Source: Anaerolineaceae bacterium
GTDB lineage: Bacteria; Chloroflexota; Anaerolineae; Anaerolineales; Villigracilaceae
DNA: 46,388 bases
Assembly (NCBI GenBank): GCA_003598975.1
Contig: QZIJ01000142.1
Location: 1 to 46,388, forward strand
Direction of reading: 5' to 3'
Part shown: positions 16,077 through 24,478 of the stretch, one piece after another
Position numbering within the stretch: the first letter of the stretch is position 1
Layout: each line of letters opens with the position of its first letter
The notes under the pieces: model-generated
What the model saw: only the letters and a program-made list of their open reading frames with translations
Database searches by the model: none
Told to the model about the DNA's origin: nothing
Translations under genes and position numbers: made by a program

Positions 16077-16394
16077 ATGCCTGTATTGAATTTAGATGGT
16101 ATTCAGGTGGATGTGGACGAGGATGGTTTCATCCAAGATCCGGCGACCTGGAACGAGGACCTCGCGGTCGCGATTGCGAAGCTGGAGGATGTTACGAACC
16201 TCACCGAGGATCACTGGAAAGTGATCAAGTATCTGAGGAATTACTTCCAGCAGTTCGGGATCGCTCCCATGATCCGTAAACTGTGCAAGGAAACCGGCTA
16301 CGATCTCAAGACGATCTACGAGATGTTCCCCAGCGGCCCGGCCAAGGGCGCATGCAAGATCGCAGGACTGCCCAAACCGACCGGCTGCGTTTAG
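16077..16394 (+). CDS. dsrC: DsrC sulfur-carrier protein
   Basis: The 105-residue protein is full-length DsrC/TusE. The flexible C-terminal arm carries both functional cysteines, C93 (GPAKGACKIAGLPKPTGCV) and the penultimate C104, exactly 11 residues apart. DsrAB loads sulfur onto these to form a trisulfide that the membrane DsrMK module later reduces. This separates it from TusE- or RspA-type relatives that lack the first cysteine. The start has a strong AAGGAGG site. A large hairpin follows the gene. Confidence 0.96.
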   Translation: MPVLNLDGIQVDVDEDGFIQDPATWNEDLAVAIAKLEDVTNLTEDHWKVIKYLRNYFQQFGIAPMIRKLCKETGYDLKTIYEMFPSGPAKGACKIAGLPKPTGCV

Positions 16395-16424
16395 TTCCTG
16401 TCCGAGTTTCGTCACCGACAATCA

Positions 16425-16479
16425 GGGATGGGAGGGGATGGATGCGCATGAACGTGCCATCTCACCAACCTCCCATCCC
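16425..16479 (+). other. Intercistronic hairpin after dsrC
   Basis: GGGATGGGAGG (16425-16435) and its exact complement CCTCCCATCCC (16469-16479) enclose a 33-base loop that can itself pair (GATGG/CCATC). No T run follows. The hairpin probably protects the 3' end of dsrC-containing transcripts or partly blocks reading into dsrM, which would yield more soluble DsrC than membrane complex. Confidence 0.6.
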
Positions 16480-16500
16480 TTCGCTTACCTTTGAGGCGCT

Positions 16501-17244
16501 ATGGAAGCAAGCGAAATCACCTGGACACTGCTGTCATTATTCTTCATTGGCCTGGCATATTTTTCGGCGTTTGCCTTTGTGGCCGGCCTGCTGTGGAAAC
16601 TGGCTGTTTACCTGCGGACGCCCATGCCGTATCCGCACTCGCTAACGCCGGGAGCCAAGACAGAAGGTCAGGCCATCCTGCGGGTGCTGGGGGATGTGAC
16701 CATCTTCCCGAACTTGTTCAAGGCCGATAAATGGCTGTGGGCCGGGGCGTGGGTTTTTCACGCCGCGCTGGCCTCCGTTCTCTTCAGACACCTGCGTTAC
16801 TTCACCTATCCCGTGCCCGGTCTGGTTTTGTATATGGAACCAGTGGCCCTGTTCTTTGGTTCGCTGTTTGGCGCGGCGATCCTCTTTCTCTTCTGGAGGC
16901 GGCTTGGCCTGCCGCGCACGCTCTACATTTCCAACATCCCGGACTATTTCGTCCTCGTTCTGCTCGGCCTGGTTGCCGCGACGGGGCTGGCTGTCAGTTA
17001 CTGGCTGCACGTCAACATCGTGGACGTAAAAGGCTTCATCGTGGGGTTGATGACCTTCCATCCCGTCGAAATTCCCCGCCACCCCCTGTTCCTTTTGCAC
17101 TTATTCTTTGTGCTTGTGTTGATGCTGTATTTCCCGTTCAGCAAACTTTTGCACGTTGGCGGCATCCTCTTCAGCCCCTCGCGCCACGAACCGTTCACGG
17201 TGCAGGGAAACGGAAGTCGTTCTCCCGATTTCATGAAACGGTAA
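16501..17244 (+). CDS. dsrM: DsrM-like membrane diheme cytochrome b subunit
   Basis: The 247-residue NarI-type protein has five to six membrane helices and histidines placed to bind two b hemes (FHAALASVLFRHLRYF; LLHLFFVLVLMLYFPFSKLLHVGG). It would exchange electrons with menaquinol and pass them to DsrK. Its position before dsrK identifies it as DsrM. It is shorter than the roughly 330 residues of well-studied DsrM, lacking the extended N-terminal part. GAGG stands upstream of the ATG. Confidence 0.88.
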   Translation: MEASEITWTLLSLFFIGLAYFSAFAFVAGLLWKLAVYLRTPMPYPHSLTPGAKTEGQAILRVLGDVTIFPNLFKADKWLWAGAWVFHAALASVLFRHLRYFTYPVPGLVLYMEPVALFFGSLFGAAILFLFWRRLGLPRTLYISNIPDYFVLVLLGLVAATGLAVSYWLHVNIVDVKGFIVGLMTFHPVEIPRHPLFLLHLFFVLVLMLYFPFSKLLHVGGILFSPSRHEPFTVQGNGSRSPDFMKR

Positions 17245-17264
17245 TTTAATCCAGTGAGACGCCG

Positions 17265-18710
17265 ATGTCCAAATTCGATGAGACTCCCATCATTAAAGAC
17301 CCCGCCATAAACGGTGTGTTGAAGCCGCCCAAACTTCGCGAACACGCCTCGGCCGAAGTGCGCTGTTATCCGAGCAAGCCCAAGGATACCGCCGCCATTG
17401 ACCTGCCCACCGAGCGCGTCCCCGATTGGCAGGAGCGCGCCATCGCCAAATTTGGTGAACTGCTCGAAAAGAACCAGGCCTTGCGCGTGTACATGGATAT
17501 TTGCGCCCGCTGCGGCGCCTGCACCGACAAATGCCAGTTCTATCTGGGGACCGGCGACCCGCAGAATTTCCCCGTCGCCCGCGCCGAATTGCTGCGAAAA
17601 GTGTACCGCCGCTACTTCACCCCGGCGGGTCTCTTCCCGGACCTCGGGGACGCGGCCGACCTCGACGAGGAGATGCTCCAGAAGTGGTACACCTACTTCT
17701 ATCAATGCTCCGAGTGCCGCCGCTGTTCGGTCTTCTGCCCGTACGGGATTGACACCGCCGAGATCACCATTGCCGCCCGCGAGATCATGGCCTCGATTGG
17801 CGTCTCCACCAAGTACGTCACCGAAGTGGTGGCGAAGGTCTATCAGACTGGAAACAACCTCGGCATCCCGCCCGCCGCGTGGAAGGACAATTGCGAGTTC
17901 CTCGAAGAAGACGTCCAGGCTGAGACTGGTCATCCCATCCGCTTCCCCGTGGACGTGCAGGGGGCAGACGTGCTCCTCGTGCCTCCCTCCGCTGATAACT
18001 TCGCCAACACCGACACGATGATCGGCTATGGAAAATTGTTCCACTACCTCGGCGTCAATTGGACCACCAGCACCTACTGTAACGAGGGCGGCAATTTCGG
18101 CCTGTTCCTCAATTTTGCCAACCTGAAAAAGGTCAACGCCCGCATCCTGCAAGCCGCCCGCGATTTGGGTGTGAAGACCATCATCTGGGGCGAGTGCGGA
18201 CATGCCTGGCGCGCGGGTATCATGACGCCTGCCCTCAACGGCCCGATGGACGCGTTCGACCCGCCCTATCCCTATCACATCAGCCAGTACATCGTGGACA
18301 TGCTTCACAAGGGCGCATTCGACGGGCGGATTGATAAATCGGCCAACGACGACTACCTCGTCACGTATCACGACCCGTGCAACTCGGCGCGGGCGGGCTA
18401 CCTCATCGAAGAGCCGCGCGAGATTATCCGTGCCGTCTGCAATCGCTTCGTGGAAATGCCCGAAGGGACGATCCGCGAGAAAACCTTCTGTTGCGGCGCG
18501 GGCAACGGCCTGCTGACCGACGAGATCATGCCCATCCGCATGGCGGGCGGAAAGCCGCGCGCCCTGGCCGTCAAGCACACGGGCGCGAACTACCTGGCCA
18601 CGGTCTGCGCGATCTGCAAGGCGCAACTGCCCGAATCCATGCACTACTGGGATGTGCCCGTCAAGGTCGGCGGCGTGATTGACCTGCTGGCGCGCGCCCT
18701 CAAACTGTAA
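17265..18710 (+). CDS. dsrK: DsrK, HdrD-like iron-sulfur subunit
   Basis: The 481-residue cytoplasmic protein has two [4Fe-4S] motifs, CARCGACTDKC (C80, 83, 86, 90) and CSECRRCSVFCPYG (about 147-158). CCG-type domains follow: GECGHAWRAG, HDPCNSARAGYL, TFCCGAGNGLL and CAICKAQLPES. These bind the unusual noncubane cluster of heterodisulfide reductase HdrB/HdrD. DsrK is the proposed site where the DsrC trisulfide is reduced. The related protein at 37387-38757 has the same architecture. The ribosome site is weak. Confidence 0.94.
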   Translation: MSKFDETPIIKDPAINGVLKPPKLREHASAEVRCYPSKPKDTAAIDLPTERVPDWQERAIAKFGELLEKNQALRVYMDICARCGACTDKCQFYLGTGDPQNFPVARAELLRKVYRRYFTPAGLFPDLGDAADLDEEMLQKWYTYFYQCSECRRCSVFCPYGIDTAEITIAAREIMASIGVSTKYVTEVVAKVYQTGNNLGIPPAAWKDNCEFLEEDVQAETGHPIRFPVDVQGADVLLVPPSADNFANTDTMIGYGKLFHYLGVNWTTSTYCNEGGNFGLFLNFANLKKVNARILQAARDLGVKTIIWGECGHAWRAGIMTPALNGPMDAFDPPYPYHISQYIVDMLHKGAFDGRIDKSANDDYLVTYHDPCNSARAGYLIEEPREIIRAVCNRFVEMPEGTIREKTFCCGAGNGLLTDEIMPIRMAGGKPRALAVKHTGANYLATVCAICKAQLPESMHYWDVPVKVGGVIDLLARALKL

Positions 18711-18724
18711 TCTCGGAGCCGATC

Positions 18725-19033
18725 ATGCGAAAAGCAGCCTTATCTCTGGTCGCCATCGGAATCCTGCTCCTGGTCGTTGCCTGGTATCCGCAATATGTGG
18801 AAAAACCTGTCAAGGATGGGAAGGGGCCGCTGGCGGTTTACCTCGATCCCAGCCTGCCCGCTCCCGAATATCACAGCCCGTTGGATTGGTGGCAGGCCAA
18901 TCACAAAAACGTGGTCAATCGCGGCGACCTGGAGAAATCCGACTGTCTGCAATGTCACGACCCTGCGACCTCGTGTAACAACTGCCACAACTACGCTGGC
19001 GTGGACGAGATCGTCCCCGCCTCCCCCGAATGA
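18725..19033 (+). CDS. dsrJ: DsrJ-like periplasmic cytochrome c, two hemes
   Basis: The 102-residue protein has an N-terminal anchor/signal helix (ALSLVAIGILLLVVAWYP), then a soluble part with two heme sites, CLQCH and CNNCH, followed by NYAGV. This end resembles the C-terminus of DsrJ. Canonical DsrJ has three hemes and about 130-150 residues. Here one CXXCH, perhaps that of the unusual His/Cys-ligated heme, is missing. It lies between dsrK and a Rieske gene and probably accepts or donates electrons on the periplasmic side. Confidence 0.82.
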   Translation: MRKAALSLVAIGILLLVVAWYPQYVEKPVKDGKGPLAVYLDPSLPAPEYHSPLDWWQANHKNVVNRGDLEKSDCLQCHDPATSCNNCHNYAGVDEIVPASPE

Positions 19034-19046
19034 CGCGGTGCAACCC

Positions 19047-19496
19047 ATGTCCACTTCCCCTTCTCCAACAACGAGACCATCCGTCTTCCAGACCCGCCGC
19101 CAGTTCATCCAACTGGGATTGGCAACCCTCGGCGCGGCCTGGCTGGGGACGCTGTTGCAGTGGCGTCTCTTCCCATCTGCCAGCGCGGCGCAGGAAGCCC
19201 AGCCCGTCTCCTTCCCGCTCGCGGATTTGCCGGTCGGCGGGACGAAGGCCATCGCCTACGGCGGAGTCCCTGCGATCGTGGTGCGGACTCCCGAAAGCCT
19301 GCGCGCCTTCTCCCTGATCTGCACGCATCTCGGCTGTACCGTGCAGTGGCAATCCGACAAAAAGGAATTCTACTGCCCCTGTCACGATGGCCGCTTCGAC
19401 GAGTTCGGCGATGTGCTGGCAGGCCCTCCGCCGATCCCGCTGGAACAGATCCCTGTCCGTGTGGAAGGGGAGACCGTCACTGTGGGCGAGGTGTAG
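19047..19496 (+). CDS. Rieske [2Fe-2S] protein, Tat-exported
   Basis: The 149-residue protein has a twin-arginine leader (TRRQFIQLGLATLGAAWLG) and a Rieske domain with both ligand loops, CTHLGC and CPCHDGRFDEFG, followed by GPPPIPL. Rieske proteins take electrons from quinol in bc-type complexes. No cytochrome b gene is adjacent. Instead it sits between dsrJ and the Qrc/ACIII-like subunits, a combination I do not know from described Dsr loci. The ATG at 19047 lies 13 bases after dsrJ. The ribosome site is poor. Confidence 0.88.
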   Translation: MSTSPSPTTRPSVFQTRRQFIQLGLATLGAAWLGTLLQWRLFPSASAAQEAQPVSFPLADLPVGGTKAIAYGGVPAIVVRTPESLRAFSLICTHLGCTVQWQSDKKEFYCPCHDGRFDEFGDVLAGPPPIPLEQIPVRVEGETVTVGEV

Positions 19497-19498
19497 CC

Positions 19499-19873
19499 AT
19501 GAAAAAATATCTCATTCTCCTCGGCGCTTTGATGCTGTGCGCGTCCATCCTCCTTTTGCTGGCGATGCCAGAACCCGCGCATGCCCTGCCCGAATACGCC
19601 GCGCAGACGGGCGAACCGTGCTCCAGCTGCCACATCAGCCCATCGGGCGGCGGACCGCGCGGACCACGCGGACAGGCCTGGGTGGCCGCGGGCAAGCCCG
19701 GCGCGATCCCCGATTTAACGGAGTCGCTGTCCCTGCTGGGAGTCGAATTGAGCGTGGATGAGGCCTATTTCACGGTGACCGCCCCCGAGGTCCCGGAGGC
19801 GGAAGCGCCCGCCGTGGCTCCCGCGCAAAGTCAGAAGTTATTCCATTGGTTGAGTCAATACGATGGCAACTAA
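19499..19873 (+). CDS. Monoheme cytochrome c-like protein
   Basis: The 124-residue protein has a cleavable signal (about 1-26, ending EPAHA) and one heme site, CSSCH, followed by a Gly/Pro/Arg-rich segment (ISPSGGGPRGPRGQAWV). The rest is Ala/Pro/Glu-rich and probably extended. A GAGG site precedes the ATG, and the stop overlaps the start of the next gene by 11 bases. It is likely the periplasmic electron shuttle or docking subunit of the neighbouring complex, comparable in role to the small heme subunits of alternative complex III. Confidence 0.75.
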   Translation: MKKYLILLGALMLCASILLLLAMPEPAHALPEYAAQTGEPCSSCHISPSGGGPRGPRGQAWVAAGKPGAIPDLTESLSLLGVELSVDEAYFTVTAPEVPEAEAPAVAPAQSQKLFHWLSQYDGN

Positions 19874-22235
19874 TCCAAAATCCAGCACGACCAACACCGG
19901 CCTTTCCCGCCGCGATTTCCTCAAACTCGGCGCGGTGACCGTCGCCGCGGGCGCGGGGCTGACCGCGTTGAAATCGGTGGACGCGCCGCAGTCGCCGCAG
20001 GCCGCGGCCGCCGAGGAGAGAATCGTCAAGACGACCTGCGCGCTGTGCCCTTCGGGTTGCGGGCTGGACGTGCGCGTGGTGAATGGCAAGGCCGTGAAGG
20101 TGGAGGGCAACCCGCTTCACCCGCTGAATCAGGGTGTGTGCTGTCTGAAGGGGCAGACCGCGCTGGAAATGCTGTACAGCCCCGAGCGGATCCAACACCC
20201 GCGCCTGCAAATGGGTGAGCGCGGCTCGGGCGATTGGAAGGAAATTCCGTGGGACGAGGCGCTTGGCCTGCTGTCCGATAAATTGACCGAGTTGCGCAAG
20301 GCGGGCAAGGCGCACACAGTCGCGCTCCTGCACGGCGAATTGCGCGGACAGATGCGGCAGACCGTCCAGCGTTTCATGCGCGCCTACGGCTCGCCGAATA
20401 TGATCTCGCGAGACAGTTTGGGCGAAGGCGCGGCGCGCATGGCGCTGTGGCTTTCGCAGGGCATCAACGGACTGCCCGTTTACGATATCAACAACGCCAA
20501 TTACGTGATGACCTTCGGCGGCAACCTGCTCGAATCGAGCCGCAACGTGATCGGTTATCTGGGCGCGACGGCTTTCATGCGCCGCGGTCGCCCGCAGCGC
20601 GGCAAACTGGTGGCGGTTCACCCGCGCCTTTCCGCGACGGGCGCCAAAGCCGACGAGTGGATTCCGATCCGCCCGGGCACGTACGGCGCGCTGGCGCTGG
20701 GCATGGCGAACGTCATCATCAACAGCGGACTGTACGACGCGGACTTCGTCCGTGATTTCACTTTTGGTTTCGACGATTTCGAAGACGCCGATGGAAATAA
20801 ACACCAGGGTTTCCAGTCGCTCGTGCTCGAGTCCTACACGCTCGAACGCGTTTCGAATATCACGGGCATTGCCACCGAGATCATCGCGCGGCTGGCGGGT
20901 GAGTTTGCCACCAACCGCCCTGCGATTGCCGTCCTGCCTACTGAAGCGGGCGAACTCTCCAGCGGCAACGCGCTTTACACCGCGCTGGCCATCCACGCTT
21001 TGAACGCGCTGGTCGGTTCGATTGACGCGTTGGGCGGTGTGATTGTCCAACGTTTTCCCGAACTTAAAGATTGGCCGACCTATTCGCTCGATGCCGCCGC
21101 GCGGACGGGCGAGTCCAAAGAACGGATTGACGGCGCTGGCATGCAATTCCCGCTGGCGCTTTCGGCGTATCAAAATGTCCCTGAGCGCGTTTTGTCGGGC
21201 AAGCCGTATCCGCTCGAAGTTCTCCTGCTCTTGAACGCCAATCCACTTTACGATATGCCGAACGACGGGCGGACGCTCGAAGCACTGACGAAGGTCCCGT
21301 TCATCGTCAGTTTTGCCTCCACCCTGGACGAAAGCGCGGCGCATGCCGACCTCATTTTGCCTGCCAGCACCTTCCTCGAAATCTGGGGCGACGACTATCT
21401 CGAAGGCACAGGCTACGCGGGCATCTCTCTGCGCCGACCAGTTGTGGAACCCGTCCACGATACGCGCAACCCAGGCGACGTTCTGCTCGACCTTGCACAC
21501 CGCGTCGGCGGACCCCTGGCGAAAGCCCTGCCCTGGAAGGATTACCAGGAACTGATTAACTATCGTCTCTCCAACTTCGATTGGGAAAAATTGGAAGCCA
21601 ATGGCAACTGGTCGGAGATGATCTATTTCAACGCCGCGCCTGGCAGTCAGGCGTGGAAGGATGTTTTGGGACGCGATCGTCTGAACGCCCCACAGGATGG
21701 ACGCTTCGACTTCTTCTCGCGCGAACTCTTCGCCCTGCTCGGTTCGGACTCCGACCTGGCCTGCCTCCCGCACTTCGAGGTTCCCGCAACCCTGACGGAT
21801 TCCACCGCCGAGGCGCTCGACTATCCCTTCCTGCTCGTGACCCAGCCGATCATCACCCAGTCTGCACAATGGCAGGGAATCATCCCCACCTTGCAGGAAT
21901 GCTACGGCCTGCAGGGATATGTCAAATGGGACAGTTGGGTGGAGATCGGTCAAAAGGCCGCGGAGGCCCTCGAACTGCACAACGGCGACCGGGTCTGGAT
22001 CGAATCGAAGATGGGACGCGTCCAGGCCGCGGTGCGAGTCCGTGCTGGGATGTGGCCGAACGCGATCTTCCTTCCGCCCGGTCAGGGACACCACACCTTC
22101 GTCCGTTGGGGCCGCCATGCAGACGACGCGTCTGTCGTGGGCGCGAATCCCAACGCGTTGAGCGGGTTCAGCACTGAACCATTGAGCGGACTGGCCGTCT
22201 GCGGCCCAACGCGCGTCCGAATTTCCCGGGTTTGA
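19863..22235 (+). CDS. Molybdopterin-fold oxidoreductase, Qrc/ACIII-like
   Basis: The 790-residue protein has a twin-arginine leader (SRRDFLKLGAVTVAAGAG), a [4Fe-4S] motif (C59, C62, C66, C93 or C94) and the complete molybdopterin oxidoreductase fold (FGGNLLESS, EWIPIRPGTYGALALGMA, LILPASTFLEIWGD, and a C-terminal dinucleotide-binding domain). At the position where Psr/Phs/Nar enzymes carry the molybdenum ligand cysteine the sequence reads GSPNMISRDSLGEG (about 176-189), without Cys. This resembles QrcB and ActB, which have lost molybdenum, although a serine ligand is possible. With the next two genes it forms a CISM-type complex. It is exported with the ferredoxin subunit. Confidence 0.85.
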   Translation: MATNPKSSTTNTGLSRRDFLKLGAVTVAAGAGLTALKSVDAPQSPQAAAAEERIVKTTCALCPSGCGLDVRVVNGKAVKVEGNPLHPLNQGVCCLKGQTALEMLYSPERIQHPRLQMGERGSGDWKEIPWDEALGLLSDKLTELRKAGKAHTVALLHGELRGQMRQTVQRFMRAYGSPNMISRDSLGEGAARMALWLSQGINGLPVYDINNANYVMTFGGNLLESSRNVIGYLGATAFMRRGRPQRGKLVAVHPRLSATGAKADEWIPIRPGTYGALALGMANVIINSGLYDADFVRDFTFGFDDFEDADGNKHQGFQSLVLESYTLERVSNITGIATEIIARLAGEFATNRPAIAVLPTEAGELSSGNALYTALAIHALNALVGSIDALGGVIVQRFPELKDWPTYSLDAAARTGESKERIDGAGMQFPLALSAYQNVPERVLSGKPYPLEVLLLLNANPLYDMPNDGRTLEALTKVPFIVSFASTLDESAAHADLILPASTFLEIWGDDYLEGTGYAGISLRRPVVEPVHDTRNPGDVLLDLAHRVGGPLAKALPWKDYQELINYRLSNFDWEKLEANGNWSEMIYFNAAPGSQAWKDVLGRDRLNAPQDGRFDFFSRELFALLGSDSDLACLPHFEVPATLTDSTAEALDYPFLLVTQPIITQSAQWQGIIPTLQECYGLQGYVKWDSWVEIGQKAAEALELHNGDRVWIESKMGRVQAAVRVRAGMWPNAIFLPPGQGHHTFVRWGRHADDASVVGANPNALSGFSTEPLSGLAVCGPTRVRISRV

Positions 22236-22255
22236 CCCGATTTTTGGAGGTAGAC

Positions 22256-22942
22256 ATGCCCCGCTGGGGAATGGTAATCGATCTGGATAAATGCTTCGCC
22301 TGTCAGAGCTGTACCGCCGCCTGCAGGATGGAGAACAACACGCCCGTCGCCGGGCAAGACCAGGCGGAAATGGGACGCGCCATTTTGTGGAACGAGGTCC
22401 TGCCGTTCGTGGAGGGGGAGTATCCGAACATCGTTGAGACGATGATTCCCCGTCCGTGTATGCACTGCGACAACCCCGCCTGCATCAAGGTTTGCCCGGT
22501 ACAGGCCACCTTCAAGAACGAGGAAGGCGTTGTGCTGGTTGATTATGACCGCTGCATCGGCTGCCGTTTATGCACGGTGGCCTGTCCGTACACGGTGCGC
22601 TATTTCAATTGGTACCAACCCGAATGGCCCGAGGCGCTCAAGGAACATTTGAATCCCGAACCCGAAGTGAAACCGCGTCCCAAGGGCGTGGTGGAAAAAT
22701 GCACCTTCTGTACCCAGCGTCTCCGCAAGGCCCGCGAGGAAGCGGAGGCGGCGGGACGCGTCTTCAACGCCACCGACTACATCCCCGCCTGCGTGCAGAC
22801 CTGCACCGGGCATGCCCGCTACTTCGGCGACCTGGACGATCCCAACAGTCTGGTTTCCAAACTGGCGCACAGTCCGCGCGCCTTCCGCCTGTTCGAGGAA
22901 CTGGGTACCCAGCCGAAGGTCTATTATTTGAAGCAAGGATAG
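22256..22942 (+). CDS. Four-cluster ferredoxin subunit (DsrO/QrcC/PsrB type)
   Basis: The 228-residue protein holds four cysteine groups for [4Fe-4S] clusters: CFACQSCTAACRMEN, CMHCDNPACIKVCP, CIGCRLCTVACPY and CTFC with a later CVQTC. It forms the electron wire between the catalytic-fold subunit and the membrane subunit. Unlike canonical DsrO it has no signal peptide of its own, as in QrcC/PsrB, which ride out with the Tat-exported partner. The ATG at 22256 has a GGAGG site. An extension to 22232 overlaps the previous gene. Confidence 0.9.
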   Translation: MPRWGMVIDLDKCFACQSCTAACRMENNTPVAGQDQAEMGRAILWNEVLPFVEGEYPNIVETMIPRPCMHCDNPACIKVCPVQATFKNEEGVVLVDYDRCIGCRLCTVACPYTVRYFNWYQPEWPEALKEHLNPEPEVKPRPKGVVEKCTFCTQRLRKAREEAEAAGRVFNATDYIPACVQTCTGHARYFGDLDDPNSLVSKLAHSPRAFRLFEELGTQPKVYYLKQG

Positions 22943-22946
22943 AGCC

Positions 22947-24284
22947 ATGCCTATCACGAACCGACACGAACAAACCATCCTTGCCCCTATCCGCCGCGTC
23001 GGCATGGGCGATTATTTGCTATGGGGTTCCCTGCTCGTCCTGATGCTGGCCGGCCTGGGCGCGTGGATCTGGCAATACATCGAGGGACTGGGAATCACCG
23101 GCATGAACCGCCCGGTCTACTGGGGAGTCTACATCACCAACTTCGTCTTCTTCATCGGCCTGGCGCACTCGGGGACGTTCATCTCCGCCATCCTGCGCGT
23201 GGCCGGTCAGAGTTGGCGCGCCCCGCTCACCCGTGCCGCTGAAGCGATCACCCTCTTCAGCCTGCCGTTCGGCGCGGGCTCCATCCTGATCGATATGGGA
23301 CATCCCGAGCGCATCCTGAATCTGATTTTCTACGGACGCTTCCAATCGCCGATCATGTGGGATGTGACCGCTGTCGGGTTGTACATGCTCTCCAGCATCG
23401 TCTTCTTTTACCTGTCCCTCCTGCCCGACATCGCCCTGTGCCGCGACCGCCTGACCGACGTCCCGAACTGGCAAAAGCGCATGTACAAAGTCCTCGCCCT
23501 CGGTTGGAAGGACAGCCCCGAGCAATACCACCGTCTCGAAAAAGTGCTGGACGGCATGGCGGTCTTCATGACCATGCTGGTCGTCACCGTGCATACCGTC
23601 GTCTCGTGGCTGTTCGGCATGACCGTCCAGCCTGGCTGGCACACCGCCCTCATCGGTCCGTTCTTCCTGCTGGGCGCCATCCTTTCAGGGACGGCGGCGG
23701 TCGTCATTGCCCTGGCATTGCTTCGCAAAGTCTATCATCTCGAAGAAGTCTTGCACAACGGCCTCTTCAACTCGCTTCGTAAACTGCTCATCACCTTCAT
23801 CCTTGGCTGGTTGTACATGATGATCGCCGAACACCTCACCATCGGTTACGCCAGCATGCACGAGGAAATGGTAGTGCTGAACGACAAGTTCAGCGGCACG
23901 TATTCGCTCGTCTTCTGGAACATGACCGTGCTGGTATTCTTTGTCCCGCTCCTCATCTTCATCTTCAAAGGCAAGAACAACGTCGGCTGGATGGTCTTCG
24001 CCTCCGTGCTGATCAACATCGGCATGTGGATGGAACGCTACATTGTCATCATCCCCACCGAAACCAGCCCGCGCCTGTTCCACGAAATGGGAGGCGGAAG
24101 TTACCTGCCCGCCCTGCCCGAAGTCCTCATCACCATTGCCTGTTTCGCGGGGCTGGTCTTCCTCTACGCGTTGTTCACCCGCTTCTTTCCGATCATCCCC
24201 ATCTGGGAAACGGCGGAGTCTCTGCCCGGCCACGCGCACAATGCGGAGCCTGCACCCGTCTCCTCGACGGCGACAGGCGATTAG
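22947..24284 (+). CDS. NrfD-family membrane subunit (QrcD/ActC/DsrP-like)
   Basis: The 445-residue protein has about ten membrane helices. Features close to ActC/QrcD are NRPVYWGVYITNFVFFIGLA, the HSGTFISAILRV motif, WRAPLTRAAEAITLF, and the late MERYIVIIP loop. NrfD subunits exchange electrons and protons with menaquinone. It occupies the position of dsrP in the cluster, but the HSGT motif and the molybdopterin-fold partner fit Qrc or alternative complex III better. The gap to the previous gene is 4 bases. The tail is Pro/Ala-rich and polar. Confidence 0.88.
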   Translation: MPITNRHEQTILAPIRRVGMGDYLLWGSLLVLMLAGLGAWIWQYIEGLGITGMNRPVYWGVYITNFVFFIGLAHSGTFISAILRVAGQSWRAPLTRAAEAITLFSLPFGAGSILIDMGHPERILNLIFYGRFQSPIMWDVTAVGLYMLSSIVFFYLSLLPDIALCRDRLTDVPNWQKRMYKVLALGWKDSPEQYHRLEKVLDGMAVFMTMLVVTVHTVVSWLFGMTVQPGWHTALIGPFFLLGAILSGTAAVVIALALLRKVYHLEEVLHNGLFNSLRKLLITFILGWLYMMIAEHLTIGYASMHEEMVVLNDKFSGTYSLVFWNMTVLVFFVPLLIFIFKGKNNVGWMVFASVLINIGMWMERYIVIIPTETSPRLFHEMGGGSYLPALPEVLITIACFAGLVFLYALFTRFFPIIPIWETAESLPGHAHNAEPAPVSSTATGD

Positions 24285-24298
24285 CGCAGGAGTTTGAC

Positions 24299-24478
24299 AT
24301 GGACATTGGCGGATTGGTTCACACATTTTTCAACAATGCCGGTCCCGGCGGCGTGGTGGTCATGCTGATCTTCGGCACGGCCTGCACCATTTATTTCTTC
24401 CTCACCCGCTGGATCGTGTCGGGCGGACGCGACGAAGCGGCCATCCCCGACGAGCAATCTGTGAGCGTGGACGCATGA
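24299..24478 (+). CDS. 59-residue single-helix membrane protein
   Basis: An AGGAG site stands before the ATG at 24299. The protein has a short N-terminal part (MDIGGLVHTFFNNAGPGG), one helix (VVVMLIFGTACTIYFFLTRW) and an acidic cytoplasmic tail. Its stop overlaps the next gene (ATGA). It is probably a small structural subunit of the Qrc/ACIII-like complex. No named family is recognised. Confidence 0.7.
   Translation: MDIGGLVHTFFNNAGPGGVVVMLIFGTACTIYFFLTRWIVSGGRDEAAIPDEQSVSVDA

Noticed and set aside
16998-18644. 548-residue frame antisense to dsrK
   Set aside because: It lies opposite the cysteine motifs of dsrK and has no recognisable domain.
19770-22118. 782-residue frame antisense to the molybdopterin-fold gene
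   Set aside because: It is a shadow of the high-GC plus-strand gene. Its translation has no motifs, while the plus strand encodes a clear conserved protein.
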